64,000 nt of DNA from Hyparrhenia diplandra (lineage: Eukaryota; Streptophyta; Magnoliopsida; Poales; Poaceae): the NCBI GenBank assembly GCA_015847255.1, contig JADLZK010002635.1:186001-250000 (forward strand). The letters run 5' to 3'. Made by a program: the position numbers and the translations under genes. Every line of letters begins with the position of its first letter. Positions within the stretch are counted from its first letter, which is position 1. Shown here piece after piece: positions 45,831 to 56,844 of the stretch. The notes beneath the pieces are model-generated. The model saw only the letters and a list, made by a program, of their open reading frames with translations. It had not been told where the DNA came from and made no database searches.

Positions 45831-46962
45831 TTTTTTTAGATAAGGGAACAAAGTTCCAGCCTCTACCATTCGAGAATGGTACACAACTGAGTAACACAAA
45901 ACAAAAAATGCCATTAGGCAATTACAACGCCATAAGGCACGCACAACCAAGTGGAAAGAAACTGAGTTGCACTCAACCAGTGAGGCTGAAACAACGAAAA
46001 GACAACTCTAAATACTAATACGGTTTGTGAATTTCCAACCAAACTTCAAAAAACTTGCATGATCAATGTCTCCCCGTCTTCTGCATCCTTCATTGAAGAG
46101 CGGGCGATCCTCTTCTTTATGTAGCATGGACCACCGACGGATCCAAAGACGTTGCCCGAAAATTACCCGCATGAAGGTATTAGTTTTAGCTTTATTGAAC
46201 ACCATATCATTCCTATTCAACCATATGGCCCAACATAACGCTGTAGCTCCTAACAAAATCTGATTTCGAAGCTTTGGATCTAGTGCATGCAACCAAAAAC
46301 CAAACATGTTAGCAATGCTAGTAGGTGGTCGAATTCCGAAAGAGATGTATAAAGTGTTCCAAATAAAGTTCGCAAAACGACATTTAAAAAACAAATGTTG
46401 AATTGATTCGATAGAATCACAAAAACAACATTTGATATCTCCATGCCAATTCCTCTTTGCAAGGTTATCTTTGGTAAGAGTAACTCCTTTTTTTAGATAC
46501 CACAAGAAAATCTTAATTTTTAGTGGTACTTTTAGCTTCCAAAGAAGACTTTTGTCCTGGTTGAATTCCATGAGTAACAAGCTTTTTATACATTGATCGA
46601 ATGTAAACAGTCCATTCTTAGTGAGCTCCCAATGGAATATATCACGCTCATCCGTGAGGCTGATTTGCACCACTTTTGATAATAGATCAAACCACGCACT
46701 CCGGTTTGCATTAACCAAACCTCGTCTAAAGGATACATTTAGTGGTAAGTTCCAAGGACCTTTGCAACTGTATCATTTTTGTGCCTCACAATTGTGTATA
46801 AAGTTGGATATGCCTCACTAAGGGGTTTATCACCTAACCAAATATCTCTCCAGAACGCACATTCTTCCCATTGTGCACTTTAAAAGTGCCATAGGTCAGA
46901 AAGTCAGTTTTGGCCTTCATGAGGCCGGCCCAAAAAAAAAGTGAGTCCCCCGGCTTATGTTG
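45831..46962 (-). mobile_element. 5'-truncated L1-type LINE
   Basis: An exact 15-bp target duplication, TACTTAAAATCTAAA, flanks it at 45816-45830 and 46963-46977. The minus-strand 3' end is a short A-run (T7 at 45831-45837). The body encodes the C-terminal part of ORF2. Only the last 1.1 kb of the element was inserted, the usual result of abortive target-primed reverse transcription. Confidence 0.95.
46008..46900 (-). pseudogene. LINE ORF2 C-terminus (zf-RVT domain), partial
   Basis: From about 46915 downwards: WAGLMKAKTDFLTYGTFKV, FWRDIWLGDKPLSEAYPTLY and TIVRHKNDTVAKVLG. A frameshift near 46745 follows. Then an open frame of about 230 codons runs to 46008, with DERDIFHWELTKNGLFTF, LWKLKVPLKIKIFLWYL, CCFCDSIESIQHLFFKC and CWAIWLNRNDMVFNK. 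This is the zinc-binding reverse-transcriptase-associated domain (zf-RVT, C..C...H..C) typical of plant L1-type LINEs. Reverse transcriptase and endonuclease are missing through 5' truncation. Confidence 0.92.
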
Positions 46963-46977
46963 TACTTAAAATCTAAA

Positions 46978-47262
46978 TAAATGAAAATAAGAGTAAAATT
47001 AACTATCGATTCTTAAACTTGTCAAGTGTGATGTTATCCCGGTCCACAAACTTCTAGAGTTATATACGGATCCTTAACGTGGCTAGAGATGTTATTTCAG
47101 TTCATGATCAACTTGCAAAATGATCAAGAGAGAGAGAGAGGGCGAGAGATGTGATGGGTTGAGGAATAATAAAGACAATAAAGATGAGAGATCCTCGTAC
47201 GCGTTGATGGTGATCGATGGTCGGCAAACGCCAGTGCGAAAGCCTCGCGCACAGGATCGCGC
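46978..47262. other. Intergenic, no gene seen
   Basis: Contains an AG microsatellite (GAGAGAGAGAGAG at about 47128-47140). No coding region supported. Confidence 0.5.
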
Positions 47263-47264
47263 TA

Positions 47265-47499
47265 CTCACTCCGTCCCAAAATGTCTGTCGCCATGCGTTC
47301 CGAGAAACAACTTTAACAAATTATATATTAAAAACTATTAATATTTATCATACATCATTAGTATCATTGGAAAGATCTTTGAATCTAGTTTTTTAATAAA
47401 TTTATTTAAAAATACAAATGTTGCACGCATTTTGTACAAATCGAGTCAAAGTTAGGGTATGAAAACCGAAAAACGACAAACATTTTGGGACGGAAGGAG
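47265..47499. mobile_element. Stowaway MITE
   Basis: TA at 47263-47264 and 47500-47501. Left end CTCACTCCGTCCCAAAATGT; right end ACATTTTGGGACGGAAGGAG. The core GTATCATTGGAAAGATCTTT matches 24670-24924. 235 bases. Confidence 0.92.
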
Positions 47500-47501
47500 T
47501 A

Positions 47502-50500
47502 CTCAGCAACGCTTGTATGATGCATGAATCATTGTCCCTGACCCTGGACAACCTACACAGTCCGGCCGTCGTCTCCGATCGATATGATCGGCCTATGATT
47601 TGAGCTACAGCGCGGGTGCGTATGGGAGAAACCGAATAAAGCTTACTAGCAGCAGACCTGATCCTTTGCACGATGCCAAGATGCAACGCAAAGCTGCTGC
47701 TACGGCGGTGGGCTGCCTCCTCCGTGAAAGGCTGCTGACATGCTCCATGTCCCAGAGGCTGACATCCACTCAGCCTTACTCTCCCTTCCTCCACCGGACC
47801 TCGTAAAGCCGTAAAGCCAAAATGGATCATGTATATGTATAAGCTGGATCACTAGCGACCCTGAGAACCTTTTAACACTACGAAGTTCACAGATTCTGGT
47901 AATGGGTACACTGCTTTAACCTGGTCCGATCGACCAACTCTCGTTGTTGGATCCGCTCTGCAATCTCTTTCTATTTTTCGTCCACGCCTAACAAAACTCG
48001 CATGCATAATGGCCAATGGCACCAGTAGGATCGGGCTAGTGAGACCAGCGGTTTTTCTACACAAGATTCATTCATCAGATTAGTTGAAGCGACCATATGC
48101 GATCGCAGCTGGTTGAGAAGGAACCAGGGTCAGCCATGTGTCTGGTTGAGAGGGTATGGTTGCTGGAGTTTTAGCATCGTTTAACTGAGAGTGGGTTCAC
48201 CGGCAGACCTCTGGGCAACAGAAGAGCAAGTGAACAAAGAACATCAATGCTGGTTTGGTGTGCAACGAATGGATGATACTTTACAGAGAGTGGGACGATT
48301 TTTCAAGGTTGCATGTCAACGTAATAGGAGTAGCAGTATCATGCAACATGTGTGCGCGCGCGCTTTTTATTTGGCAGACCTGTTGCAGTCCGTTAGTGAT
48401 TTGTGTCGCATCAATCCATCTTTTCCTCGAGCGCCAGTCGCCACTACCACTACGCGATGTTTTCTAGGGACACGGATCCCCAACCAATTCCCCCGCAGGT
48501 CCAGGCCAGCACTAACGGGAATGCATTCACATTTCTCCACCGTTGCTGTGCAGCTGGAATCGATCGAATCGAGATGAAAACGAGGGAACCCTGCCGTGCC
48601 GGTGTGGCGGTGGATGCGCCGCGCGCTTCCGTAGTATGCATGGCCGCCGTCCACTTGCGTTGCGTGACCGCCGGCCGGGGCTGGCGTGGCGCGATCACGA
48701 CGGGTCGAGGCAAAGCTGGATGACCTGCACGGACGCCGTCGTCAGCTGCAGGCGGTGCCGATCTGCAGTGCTCAACCTGCGTCCGGTCCTGTCTGACGAC
48801 TGCCTCTGGCCCTTCTGCACATATGCGCGCTGGCCTCTTCATAGTGTTCACAGAATGCTGTTCACACCACTTACTACTACAGACAGTGGCGAAATTATAT
48901 GTTAGGATGCTCTCTCCACTTTATTTTCTATATTTAGTTCTTCTAAGCTTCAATGACAATGTGAATTTACAGAGGGGCTAGGAGCGGCTCGATGATTCCG
49001 ATGGGCGGTGACAACTGTGCCTCGAGTCTTGACCTCCCTGCCCGTGCACTGCCCGTGCATAGTTAAAAAAATAATTCTGGTGGTTAAACTCATTTTCATC
49101 ACTGGTTTTTCCTACTAAGCTAGCCGTGAAAACAGCAGCCTGTGCAGTATCCATGTGGTGTGTGGTAATCGCAGTACCCGCACGTCAACTAGTCAACTTA
49201 TGAGAAATTTTGCTGAGAGACATTGAAATGTGGCATATGTAGATGAACATTGCCAACAAGGCATTTGCCTAGTACTATCCTAAAAGCGTGTATCTTTCTC
49301 GTACACATACCATGTACCGATTATTTTATTGATTTATCAAATTTTTCAAGAGAGAAGGTAGGAAAATGTCTTCTACCCTTGTCTTCAAACGCTAGCTATT
49401 CAAAAGTGCTCATCTCTAATGATCATGTTTGTATGCGCTGCCGCCGCCGCCACACCCATGTCTAGCACTTCCATCGCAGTTGACGATGGAGTCATGCTTC
49501 ACGGACGTCGTGGCGACGCTAGCTCTGGCCCGCTCACTCTCGCCTTAGCGCTCATCCCATTTGTCACGAACGGAGGTGCCGGCCCTAGAGGCACCTCCTC
49601 CTCAGTGATCGTTCTTGCTTTATTCCACACCCTACACGATCTTCATAGCAATGTTGAGTCATCATCAGAACCGACAATGGCAAGCTACACCACTCCTTTG
49701 GTCACCTTCTTCCGCTTGTTGCACTAGTCCTGATCGAGTCAATCTGCTAGTAGTGCTCCAGATGGGAGAGTAGTTGCCTAAATTGGTCTATGTCAGTGTT
49801 CTATTTAAGTTTGTAACTAGTCTACAGTGGGCTCTAAAGTGAGAAGAAAAGTTCCTGACAGGGGCAGTGACCTTCATGTAGTTCCTTATTAGTTCCGTCA
49901 CAAAGTTTTCAGGTTTATGAGGTCGAGGTATGGGGTTGTAGAACATAGTATGCTAGTGGTACACTACACGTGAGAGACTTTCACACTTCGGGGTAAAAAA
50001 TTAAGAACCCATGAACCTGAGCCAGGGTCGATGAACCTAGGTCGAGGATCAATGACAGTGAACCTATTTTATATGAATGTGCCTGACACCACCTCCACAG
50101 GTGGCATGAGGCGGAGAAGGGATGAGGTAACAATGTCGCAAGGTCCAAGTCAGCGCTCTCTATGGTGCCACCGGTTTTAGTTCCCTCCGGTTTGCTAGAC
50201 TCCCCGGGCTACTCTCGTCCATGATTGCTCATTCCGTGTAGTAGCTGTAGGTATTGCCCATTGATAACTGTAGCCTCGCCGACTCCATCCCGAACTCTAG
50301 AACCCCCTCGACCAAGCTCACTAGAACCCTCAATGTCGAATGGTAGGTGGTTGACGTCATGCTATGAACAACCCGGCCGGGGTTGGTGCAGGTCAGGAAG
50401 GGAAGTGGAGGAAGGGATTGGGGTTCCATGGACACCGGGGTTGGAACCACTCGATTGGTAGGAGGTTAAAGACAAGGGTAGAAAAGAGATATCTCCCACA

Positions 50501-50986
50501 TTCTCTCTCTTGAAATCTAAGAAATAAATAAAAATAATCAGGTGTGTTACAATAAAAATATACACACTAGTTTCATAATATCATTCTTTGGACAAATTTA
50601 TGAGTTGGAGGTGTCAATCAATGATGTTTCTAAGAATAAATTCGTTATATTTATAGTCATGTATAGGCTTTGCATGGCTAGCACTTAGAGATTCATGACT
50701 TATAGTGGTTTAGGAAATATGCCCCAATGTGCAGTTTTGGTGTGTGAAATTGTGTTCCTAAGCATGAGGGCATGATGTGTTGCAATATGGCCAAGGTTGG
50801 ATGCGACCAAGCGACGGGAGAGAGGCACCGAAACCGCGAAGACTTCGACTCGATCTCCAATATGGCGCAGCCAAACAGAAGCCGTAGAGCATGAAGTAGT
50901 GGATCCCAGAGGGATCTCTTCACAAGTCCAGGAAGAACAAGGGTGAGTAAGCACTCGGCAGCTCGGATGCAAACAAAATCACTTGG
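47502..50986. other. Intergenic, about 3.5 kb, no gene recognised
   Basis: Several open frames of 60-140 codons occur on both strands (for example 47830-47402, 48191-48577, 48543-48905, 49419-49727, 50225-50461), but none has domains or a family look and they overlap one another antisense. GC content rises at 48400-48800. The right end (50700-50986) is unrelated host sequence into which the solo LTR inserted. Confidence 0.5.
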
Positions 50987-50991
50987 ATTAT

Positions 50992-52368
50992 TGTTGACAC
51001 CTGTTATAGCATAATATTACTAGTCAACTAAACATGGAATAAGGGCATAAAATGAATAATCACATAGACTAGGGGCTTGACTAACATAGTTCCATGAGCT
51101 TTGGTGATTTATATCTTTACAGGGACTTAACAGATAAAAGCAGAGAAGAACGGTGAGAAACCTAAGAGTTTAGATCCCATACGATGACAAGACTTAACCG
51201 TGAAGTAACTCAACCCAAAATGTGGACTAAAACACTCTAGAAGATACCAGGAGAAACCTGACACGGTTGTGCCACAGGACCCTGGCGACCGCCCTAAAAA
51301 TCCACGGCGACCGCCATGCTATTTCCACCAATCAGCCTCATCTTTCTATGTCGGTTTGTAACCGACATTGAGATTGTATCTATACCGTTATTGAAGGTCA
51401 GTTTGATCCAATGGTCATCGTTTATCGCCGAGGGCTATATAAGAAGACCACCTGACCCCAGGGCTAAACCCTAATTCATTCTAATTCATTCCACTCATAT
51501 CTCTTGACCTATTGGTCATTGAGGTGTCCCAAAGTGAGGACAACCTCTCTTCTCCACTAAAGAATTAGGGCTAGACTCTCCAATGTAGTAGATTAGCAAC
51601 TAGAGAGTTAGAGAGAGTGGAGCTATGCTCCGGTTCTGGAGATGTCTACAGAGTTTGGTATGTCTTGTATCCTTTCTTTGTAAGACTTCTGATTCATATA
51701 TTTAACTTCTCTAGTCACTTCAATATCTTTCATATATGGTTAAGTATAGTTGTTATGCTATTGCATGGGATCTCTGCTCGTATTGAGGGCTCTAGTTATT
51801 CATGGTAGCTAGAGTAGTAATCGATAGTATAGACTTGGTGTCTAGGCTATAGGTTACCTGAGGTTGCGCCCAATCCCACGGATAGTTGTGGTAGCCCTAG
51901 GGGTGACAGCCTCGATAGGCCTTTGTAGTCCATCATGTATGGGTTGGTGTTTTCGTAGAGCTTCTTGGCGGCCTTCTCGGCTAACCCTTCCCAATCTATT
52001 CGAGAGCGGGAAAGGTACCGTTGCTCCAAAGTGCATTAGTATGATTGCTATCATAGAACCTAAGTAATAGAGAAGTACATAGGAACCTTGATCTCTCCCG
52101 CTATCCTATCAACTTGCTAGTTACACATTTATCATAAGAATTCTCTTGTGTGGTATTGTCCATAACTCATATCATATCATTTACCCCCTCACTTTAGTCT
52201 AGTGGTTAGCTAAGTTAGTAGATGCATGATTGTGACTTATTAGATTCTTTAGCCAAAGCTTCCATGTGGATACGATACTCTAGAATACTCTCCTAGGGAA
52301 AAGTTACAATGGTATTCTGTGCGCTTGCGGAACCTTCATATTCTTTTAGTACTTAATAAATACCAACA
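50992..52368 (+). mobile_element. Solo LTR
   Basis: Starts TGTTGACACC and ends ACCAACA, so the outermost TGTTG/CAACA are inverted. The target duplication ATTAT is exact on both sides (50987-50991 and 52369-52373). A TATA box (TATATAAG) lies at 51436-51443 with a plausible leader after it. No internal domain or second LTR is present, as after LTR-LTR recombination. 1377 bases. Confidence 0.9.
51436..51443 (+). promoter_or_regulatory. TATA box in the solo LTR
   Basis: GGGCTATATAAGAAGACC; position about one third into the LTR and orientation fit an LTR promoter. Confidence 0.6.
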
Positions 52369-52373
52369 ATTAT

Positions 52374-52848
52374 CTTAATTCATCAATATCTGTTTGTAGC
52401 TTACAAATAGGGGGTATTTATACTAGGTACAAGGATCTTGGATAGCTCTGAACTGAAGTTCCCACGTTGGAAGGTGGAAAGCCAACTGGTGGAGGATTCA
52501 CAAAGTGGTCTTCAATTCTCACGCAGTTGTTGGCCTCCAGAGCGGTCTTCAATGATATGGTCATAACTCTCTCATGGGAAGTTGAAATGACGAGCCGCTT
52601 GTTGGTTGGAAACTAGACTTCATATGGGTTCCAACCATGTATAGCATGGACCACGACATGTCGTAGAATGGTACAGTTTTTGCACGCAACTTTATCTTCA
52701 TGCAGACCATTGAGCTTCTGACCAGTCAGCACTAAAACTGGTCGGACGCCATAACGAGGGATCTTGACTGGTCGGGGCTGGCATCCTTAGAAACTAGACT
52801 TCAAGAACTTTCCAACAAGTGCTCATTTGCCTTCATATCTTTTGAGAA
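52374..52848. other. Retroelement remnant, non-coding
   Basis: Located just downstream (minus strand) of a gypsy polyprotein tail, so probably the 3' non-coding part or LTR of that element. ACTAGACTTCA occurs at 52611 and 52793, and ACTGGTCGG twice at about 52737 and 52769. No gene. Confidence 0.45.
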
Positions 52849-53417
52849 TCAAAAGTTATGATCGTTTCGTTGCAACGGTTCTATCACGCTGGTCTGGCTC
52901 GAACGAGTTCCTCCTTCCTGTGCCATCCTTGATGTGTTCGGGTTCTCTTCTTTGGTGAACCTAAGCAATGTAAACATGCACGACTTAGGTAGCATAAAAT
53001 TCTCATTAGTATTTAATCGAAGTTCACAAAGTAGTGTGTGCACCTCTTGTTGTATCTTTTTAGCTCGGCTACGAAAGTGATTGGTCCAGAGGGAACTTTG
53101 GTTGGTGTAGAGGTCGCTGGAGTGGTCGCCGAAGATGTTGACGTGGTCGACGCTGGCATGGTCATATCATCCTCCCTCCCTTGAAAAGGAGTCGTCCTTG
53201 ACTCTGACTTTTGTTGTCCAAATAATTGTACTAGCTGATTGACTTGTAGTCTTGTGATAACATAACGATATTCTTCTTCCATCACAGCAATATGTTTGAA
53301 TCTGTAATCATACAAACCAAGTAGTAGTCTTGTAGGTGGAAATCTAAACAATTTGGAATCAAGTTTAGCTTTCACCTTGAATGGATATCTGAATGTTGAT
53401 TGCCTTGTCATGGTCAC
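52849..53417 (-). pseudogene. Ty3/gypsy polyprotein C-terminal tail, degenerate
   Basis: In one frame: QSTFRYPFKVKAKLDSKLF, RLQVNQLVQLFGQQKS, TPTKVPSGPITFVAELKR. In the next frame, from about 53043: TLLCELRLNTNENFMLPKSC and LLRFTKEENPNTS. The GPITRARA(K/R)...LLCEL...E..LLP pattern at the very end of the polyprotein is characteristic of Tekay/Del/RIRE3-like gypsy elements. A frameshift sits near 53060, and the catalytic domains upstream are not present to the right, so only a fragment remains. Confidence 0.68.
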
Positions 53418-54117
53418 ATCAGAAGCACCAACTTATTAAGTGATTGTCATCACACACCACCAAGCCTTATGATCGGTCCTTTTTCAAATGCGCTAACTCC
53501 AAATATTGCCTTTGATGACAACCAACACCTTTAGCACTAAGTTTGGATTTTCAAAATATTTTGCAAAGGTTTTCTCTTGCTTCCTTTCCACTCCACTCAA
53601 TTTGAATGCACTCTTGAGTTATATCTTACCTAGTGGCACTAGATAACTTAGTAAATGCATTTGCCCCTCTCAATAATATGTCCATCTATCTATCCTAAAC
53701 CTAGGCAATGCTCTTCTTATGCACCTTAGACCAATGAAATGAAAGGCCCTACAAGGTATAACTTTACCTTGTGCATCTCCATTCCATCTCCAATGCGATG
53801 GTGCCTGCAAAGCATCCACTTCCTCTCATCACCAGCTCTATCCTAGATGAGCAATGGTCATCAACATGTATGTGCCTAACCATCGCACTTAACCAATGTC
53901 CATACATGAAGCTTCTTCATCTTCCGTGCATCAAGCCACTTGATATCTTCATGTATCAACTTTACTTGGCTTGATTTTTATAAAATGGTAGGTCCTCTTC
54001 TTAGCGTCACATAACCTTTATAGTCTATCGATCTTAGTCTTGCCTGTTCTTCTCGTTGTCGTTTCAATTTTTTATAATAACCTTTTTCACTAAATGTTTT
54101 CCTCTAGATTGGAGGAG
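53418..54117. other. Probable LTR or retroelement fragment, no gene
   Basis: The short-worded style (CACTTGATATCTTCATGTATCAAC, CTTGTGCATCTCCATTCCA) resembles LTR sequence, but ends, PBS and target duplication were not found. Confidence 0.35.
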
Positions 54118-54400
54118 TTCGTTTTTTAGTACACAGTATAACGCAAATGCTCACAATACGTATGCTCTATGAACACACGTATACGAACCCTACCCCTATA
54201 AACACCTCCGAAGGACAGGGGCCGGATTTGAAATTTTCAAAATCATCATTAGAGCCTCATCGGGAACATCGCTTACCACTTAAAACTTAAAACATAATGG
54301 TAGAATATTCTGAAAAAATAAAATAGAGAAGTGCGAGCACATGTGTCGAGGACTTCATCCGGCTGAGCAGGTTTCACCACTCGGAGGAATTTGGTGACCG
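54118..54400 (-). mobile_element. SINE, minus strand, diverged
   Basis: Shares with 20378-20692, in the same order, the plus-strand motifs CCTACCC(C/A)TAT, ACACCTCC, GCCTC(A/G)T, TTACCACTTAAA, GAGCACAT, TGAGCAGGTTTCA. The poly-T-like left edge (GTTTTTTAGTAC) is the tail. More diverged than the first copy; no target duplication found. Confidence 0.6.
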
Positions 54401-54712
54401 ACTGAGTTCCATTTCCCGAGCTGGGCTGTCGTGACGCCTCATAGGTTGTACAGATCGTGGCCCATGTAGCCTCCTATTGGCTCTGTTGGGTGAGGCAGCC
54501 CGCCAAGGGTCTCATGGGCCAGGGCCACCGAGCTGTACCCTACCCGCTTACCGTATCCAATGACGGCAACAAGCATCTGGATGAACGCAGGTACTCTGTA
54601 CTCGGGGTTTGACACACACGTTCAGCACTTAAACAGCGGACAAAAACAAGCGCCTGACAATTCAGAGTTTAGGAAACTGTGATCACAACAGCTGTGTCAG
54701 GTCAAGTGCATG
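54401..54712. other. Intergenic, no gene seen
   Basis: GC-moderate stretch with nothing recognised. Confidence 0.5.
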
Positions 54713-54729
54713 ATCTCACTAACGAAGGT

Positions 54730-55022
54730 GAGGACGGAGCTCGGCTCGGTTGGCTAGCTGCGCTGGCGTGCGAGCAGCTCACCCGAGTTCGATTTCTGGA
54801 ATCACAACTCACGTGCCTCACCGCGGGAAGAGTGGTTTCCGATTAATCTTTTGATGGCCCTATCTGACCGTGCTTTATAGCACATGCGCAGCAAAAAATA
54901 ACTAGAATATTAAGGTTTAGATCTTAGCTTAGTCGCGGGTAGTGTTGTGTGTGGTGTGAGTGGTGTGTGTTGTATGCATTTGCGGCTCTACAGCCTTCTA
55001 GACTAGGGCCTCTTAAAAAAAA
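54730..55022 (+). mobile_element. Complete tRNA-derived SINE
   Basis: A 17-bp target duplication, ATCTCACTAACGAAGGT, lies at 54713-54729 and 55023-55039. The head has box A-like CGGCTCGGTTGGCTAGC (about 54739-54755) and box B-like GAGTTCGATTTC (about 54786-54797). The body ends with TG-rich sequence and a run of nine to ten A. About 290 bases. The exact duplication indicates a comparatively recent insertion by LINE-type machinery. Confidence 0.9.
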
Positions 55023-55219
55023 ATCTCACTAACGAAGGTCACGCACCAAACTCGAATTGCGCCAAACAGAAGTTATTCCAACTCGGAAGCAACCGAACCA
55101 AACCTAACGTGCACAAGTGTGCCTCACCACACTAGCTAGCTTGACTTGGCACTACATATCACACGTGCATGCGTGCCCTAACGGCGCACTGATTAATAAT
55201 CAATAAATAGGTCATCCTA

Positions 55220-55366
55220 TCGTTCCAAATTATAAAACATTTTGGTTTATGAGACATTTTAGTTTTCTAGATATATTTTTAAACAAGTATAGTGTATATC
55301 TAAAAGCAGAACAAAAGATATGTATTAGAAAGATCAACAACATCTTATAATTCAGAATAGAGAGAG
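55220..55366. mobile_element. Stowaway-like MITE, short
   Basis: TA at 55218-55219 and 55367-55368. Left TCGTTCCAAATTATAAAACA, right CATCTTATAATTCAGAATAGAGAGAG, an imperfect inverse. 147 bases, probably lacking the first few bases of the consensus. Confidence 0.75.
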
Positions 55367-55561
55367 TATATATGCTACTCCCTACTACATCATCTATCGT
55401 GTCAAAAACTAGCTGCATCATGTCCGACACATATATACAAATAATTAATCTGCGGGTTACACACGACACGATCGAGGGGTTGGTGTGTTTAGAGTGATCT
55501 CGTGTCAGCGATGAGTTCAACCAAAACACAAATCAAGCCCGGAGACAAGTCACCGCAAACT

Positions 55562-55617
55562 TTTTTTTGAAGGGGAAACAGGAGGAGCAAAGCGCTCCTA
55601 CTGTGCTTTTATTACTA
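55562..55617 (-). mobile_element. Tiny 5'-truncated LINE tail
   Basis: CCGCAAACT flanks it (about 55553-55561 and 55621-55629). The minus strand reads AATAAAAGCACAGTAGGAGC, TTTGCTCCTCCTGTTTCCCC, then an A-run, a common 3' end of grass L1-type LINEs. Fewer than 60 bases were inserted. Confidence 0.65.
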
Positions 55618-55629
55618 TCGCCGCAAACT

Positions 55630-55896
55630 GAAAGCAACATGACAAAAAAAAAATAGTGCGGATAAGGAGCCTGTCGATTTTTGTTAGTTGTCAGCCGTCG
55701 TCGGGTTGACATTTTTTCTTTGATCTCGTCGAGTTGACATTTTGTGCCGCGTGACGCAAATTAATGAATCCAATCAGTACATGGCGAACGTGTCAAGAGA
55801 CCGGCGGCTGACAACGGCTACCCACCTGTCTGACCGCTCTAGCAACAACAGTTGACACAATCGTATTATTATATTATATTATATAGCAGTATCATA
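55630..55896. other. Intergenic, no gene seen
   Basis: GTTGACATTTT occurs twice about 30 bases apart (55706 and 55733). Nothing else recognised. Confidence 0.45.
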
Positions 55897-56133
55897 CTCC
55901 CTCTATTCCAAATTATAAATCGTTTGATTTTTTTTTTACTTCAAGTTTGTCCTTTATCTTATTAAAAAATTTATGTAAATATAGTCAGATTTAAGTCATT
56001 CTTTAAGAACTTTTATTAATAAAGAAAGCCACGGCAAAAGAAGTGATATTTTACATAAAATTTTTTAATAAGACGCAGTGGTCAAACTTGTTGTTAAAAA
56101 AGTTAAACGACTTACAATTTGGGATGGAGGAAG
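55897..56133. mobile_element. Stowaway MITE
   Basis: TA at 55895-55896 and 56134-56135. CTCCCTCTATTCCAAATTAT on the left, ATTTGGGATGGAGGAAG on the right, with the longer inverse AAATCGTTTGA / TTAAACGACTT. 237 bases. Confidence 0.9.
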
Positions 56134-56135
56134 TA

Positions 56136-56844
56136 TCATTATATATAATTATAGATGATGACTAGACCTAGATGATAGGAGGCCATACCTCTCCAGCTGT
56201 GCACTACAGGAGATAGAATGCATGTGCATGTCAATACATGCGCATCTGTGCAGATGCAGATAGATGGCGAGACGGGGTATTGAGCCAATGAATCCAAATG
56301 AAATGGATGGTATACTCAACGATTGTGGTTGCTGTGAGGCCTCATGAGAAGGGGCCCTTTGACTCCATTTGTACAATTTGTATATGTCTGTGCGGTGTCT
56401 TTCTAGTAGCTTTTTTAATATAATAACAGAGATCGAGCTTTCCTCTCCACCGTCTGTGCGGTTGCAGTTGCAGGCTTCACAGCAGACATGTGCAGAAAAA
56501 GGCACGCATTGTATTGTATATGTATGGCTCAACAATTCTAAATGCACTCTTGGTTAAAGCGTTCAAACTTTAACCAATCACATAGATAGATTTTTCTAAT
56601 TTTTTTATATCAAATTGATAAATATATTACAAAGGTATATCCATGATAAATGCAATAATTTGCTGCATTAGGCTAAATTGACTGCCCTATAACCGTATCT
56701 ATAACTTCCTCGGAGTGTCTTTTGTTGCAACCTTGATACTTAAATGGAAAGAAATTTCATGTGTTAGTTGCCTGGCTACAATGCCGAGCAAATTGGTCAC
56801 CTAGATGCTATATGATCCACCAGAGAAGAATAACCGAAAATGTA
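56136..56844. other. Intergenic, no gene seen
   Basis: Nothing supported; AT-rich. Confidence 0.5.
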
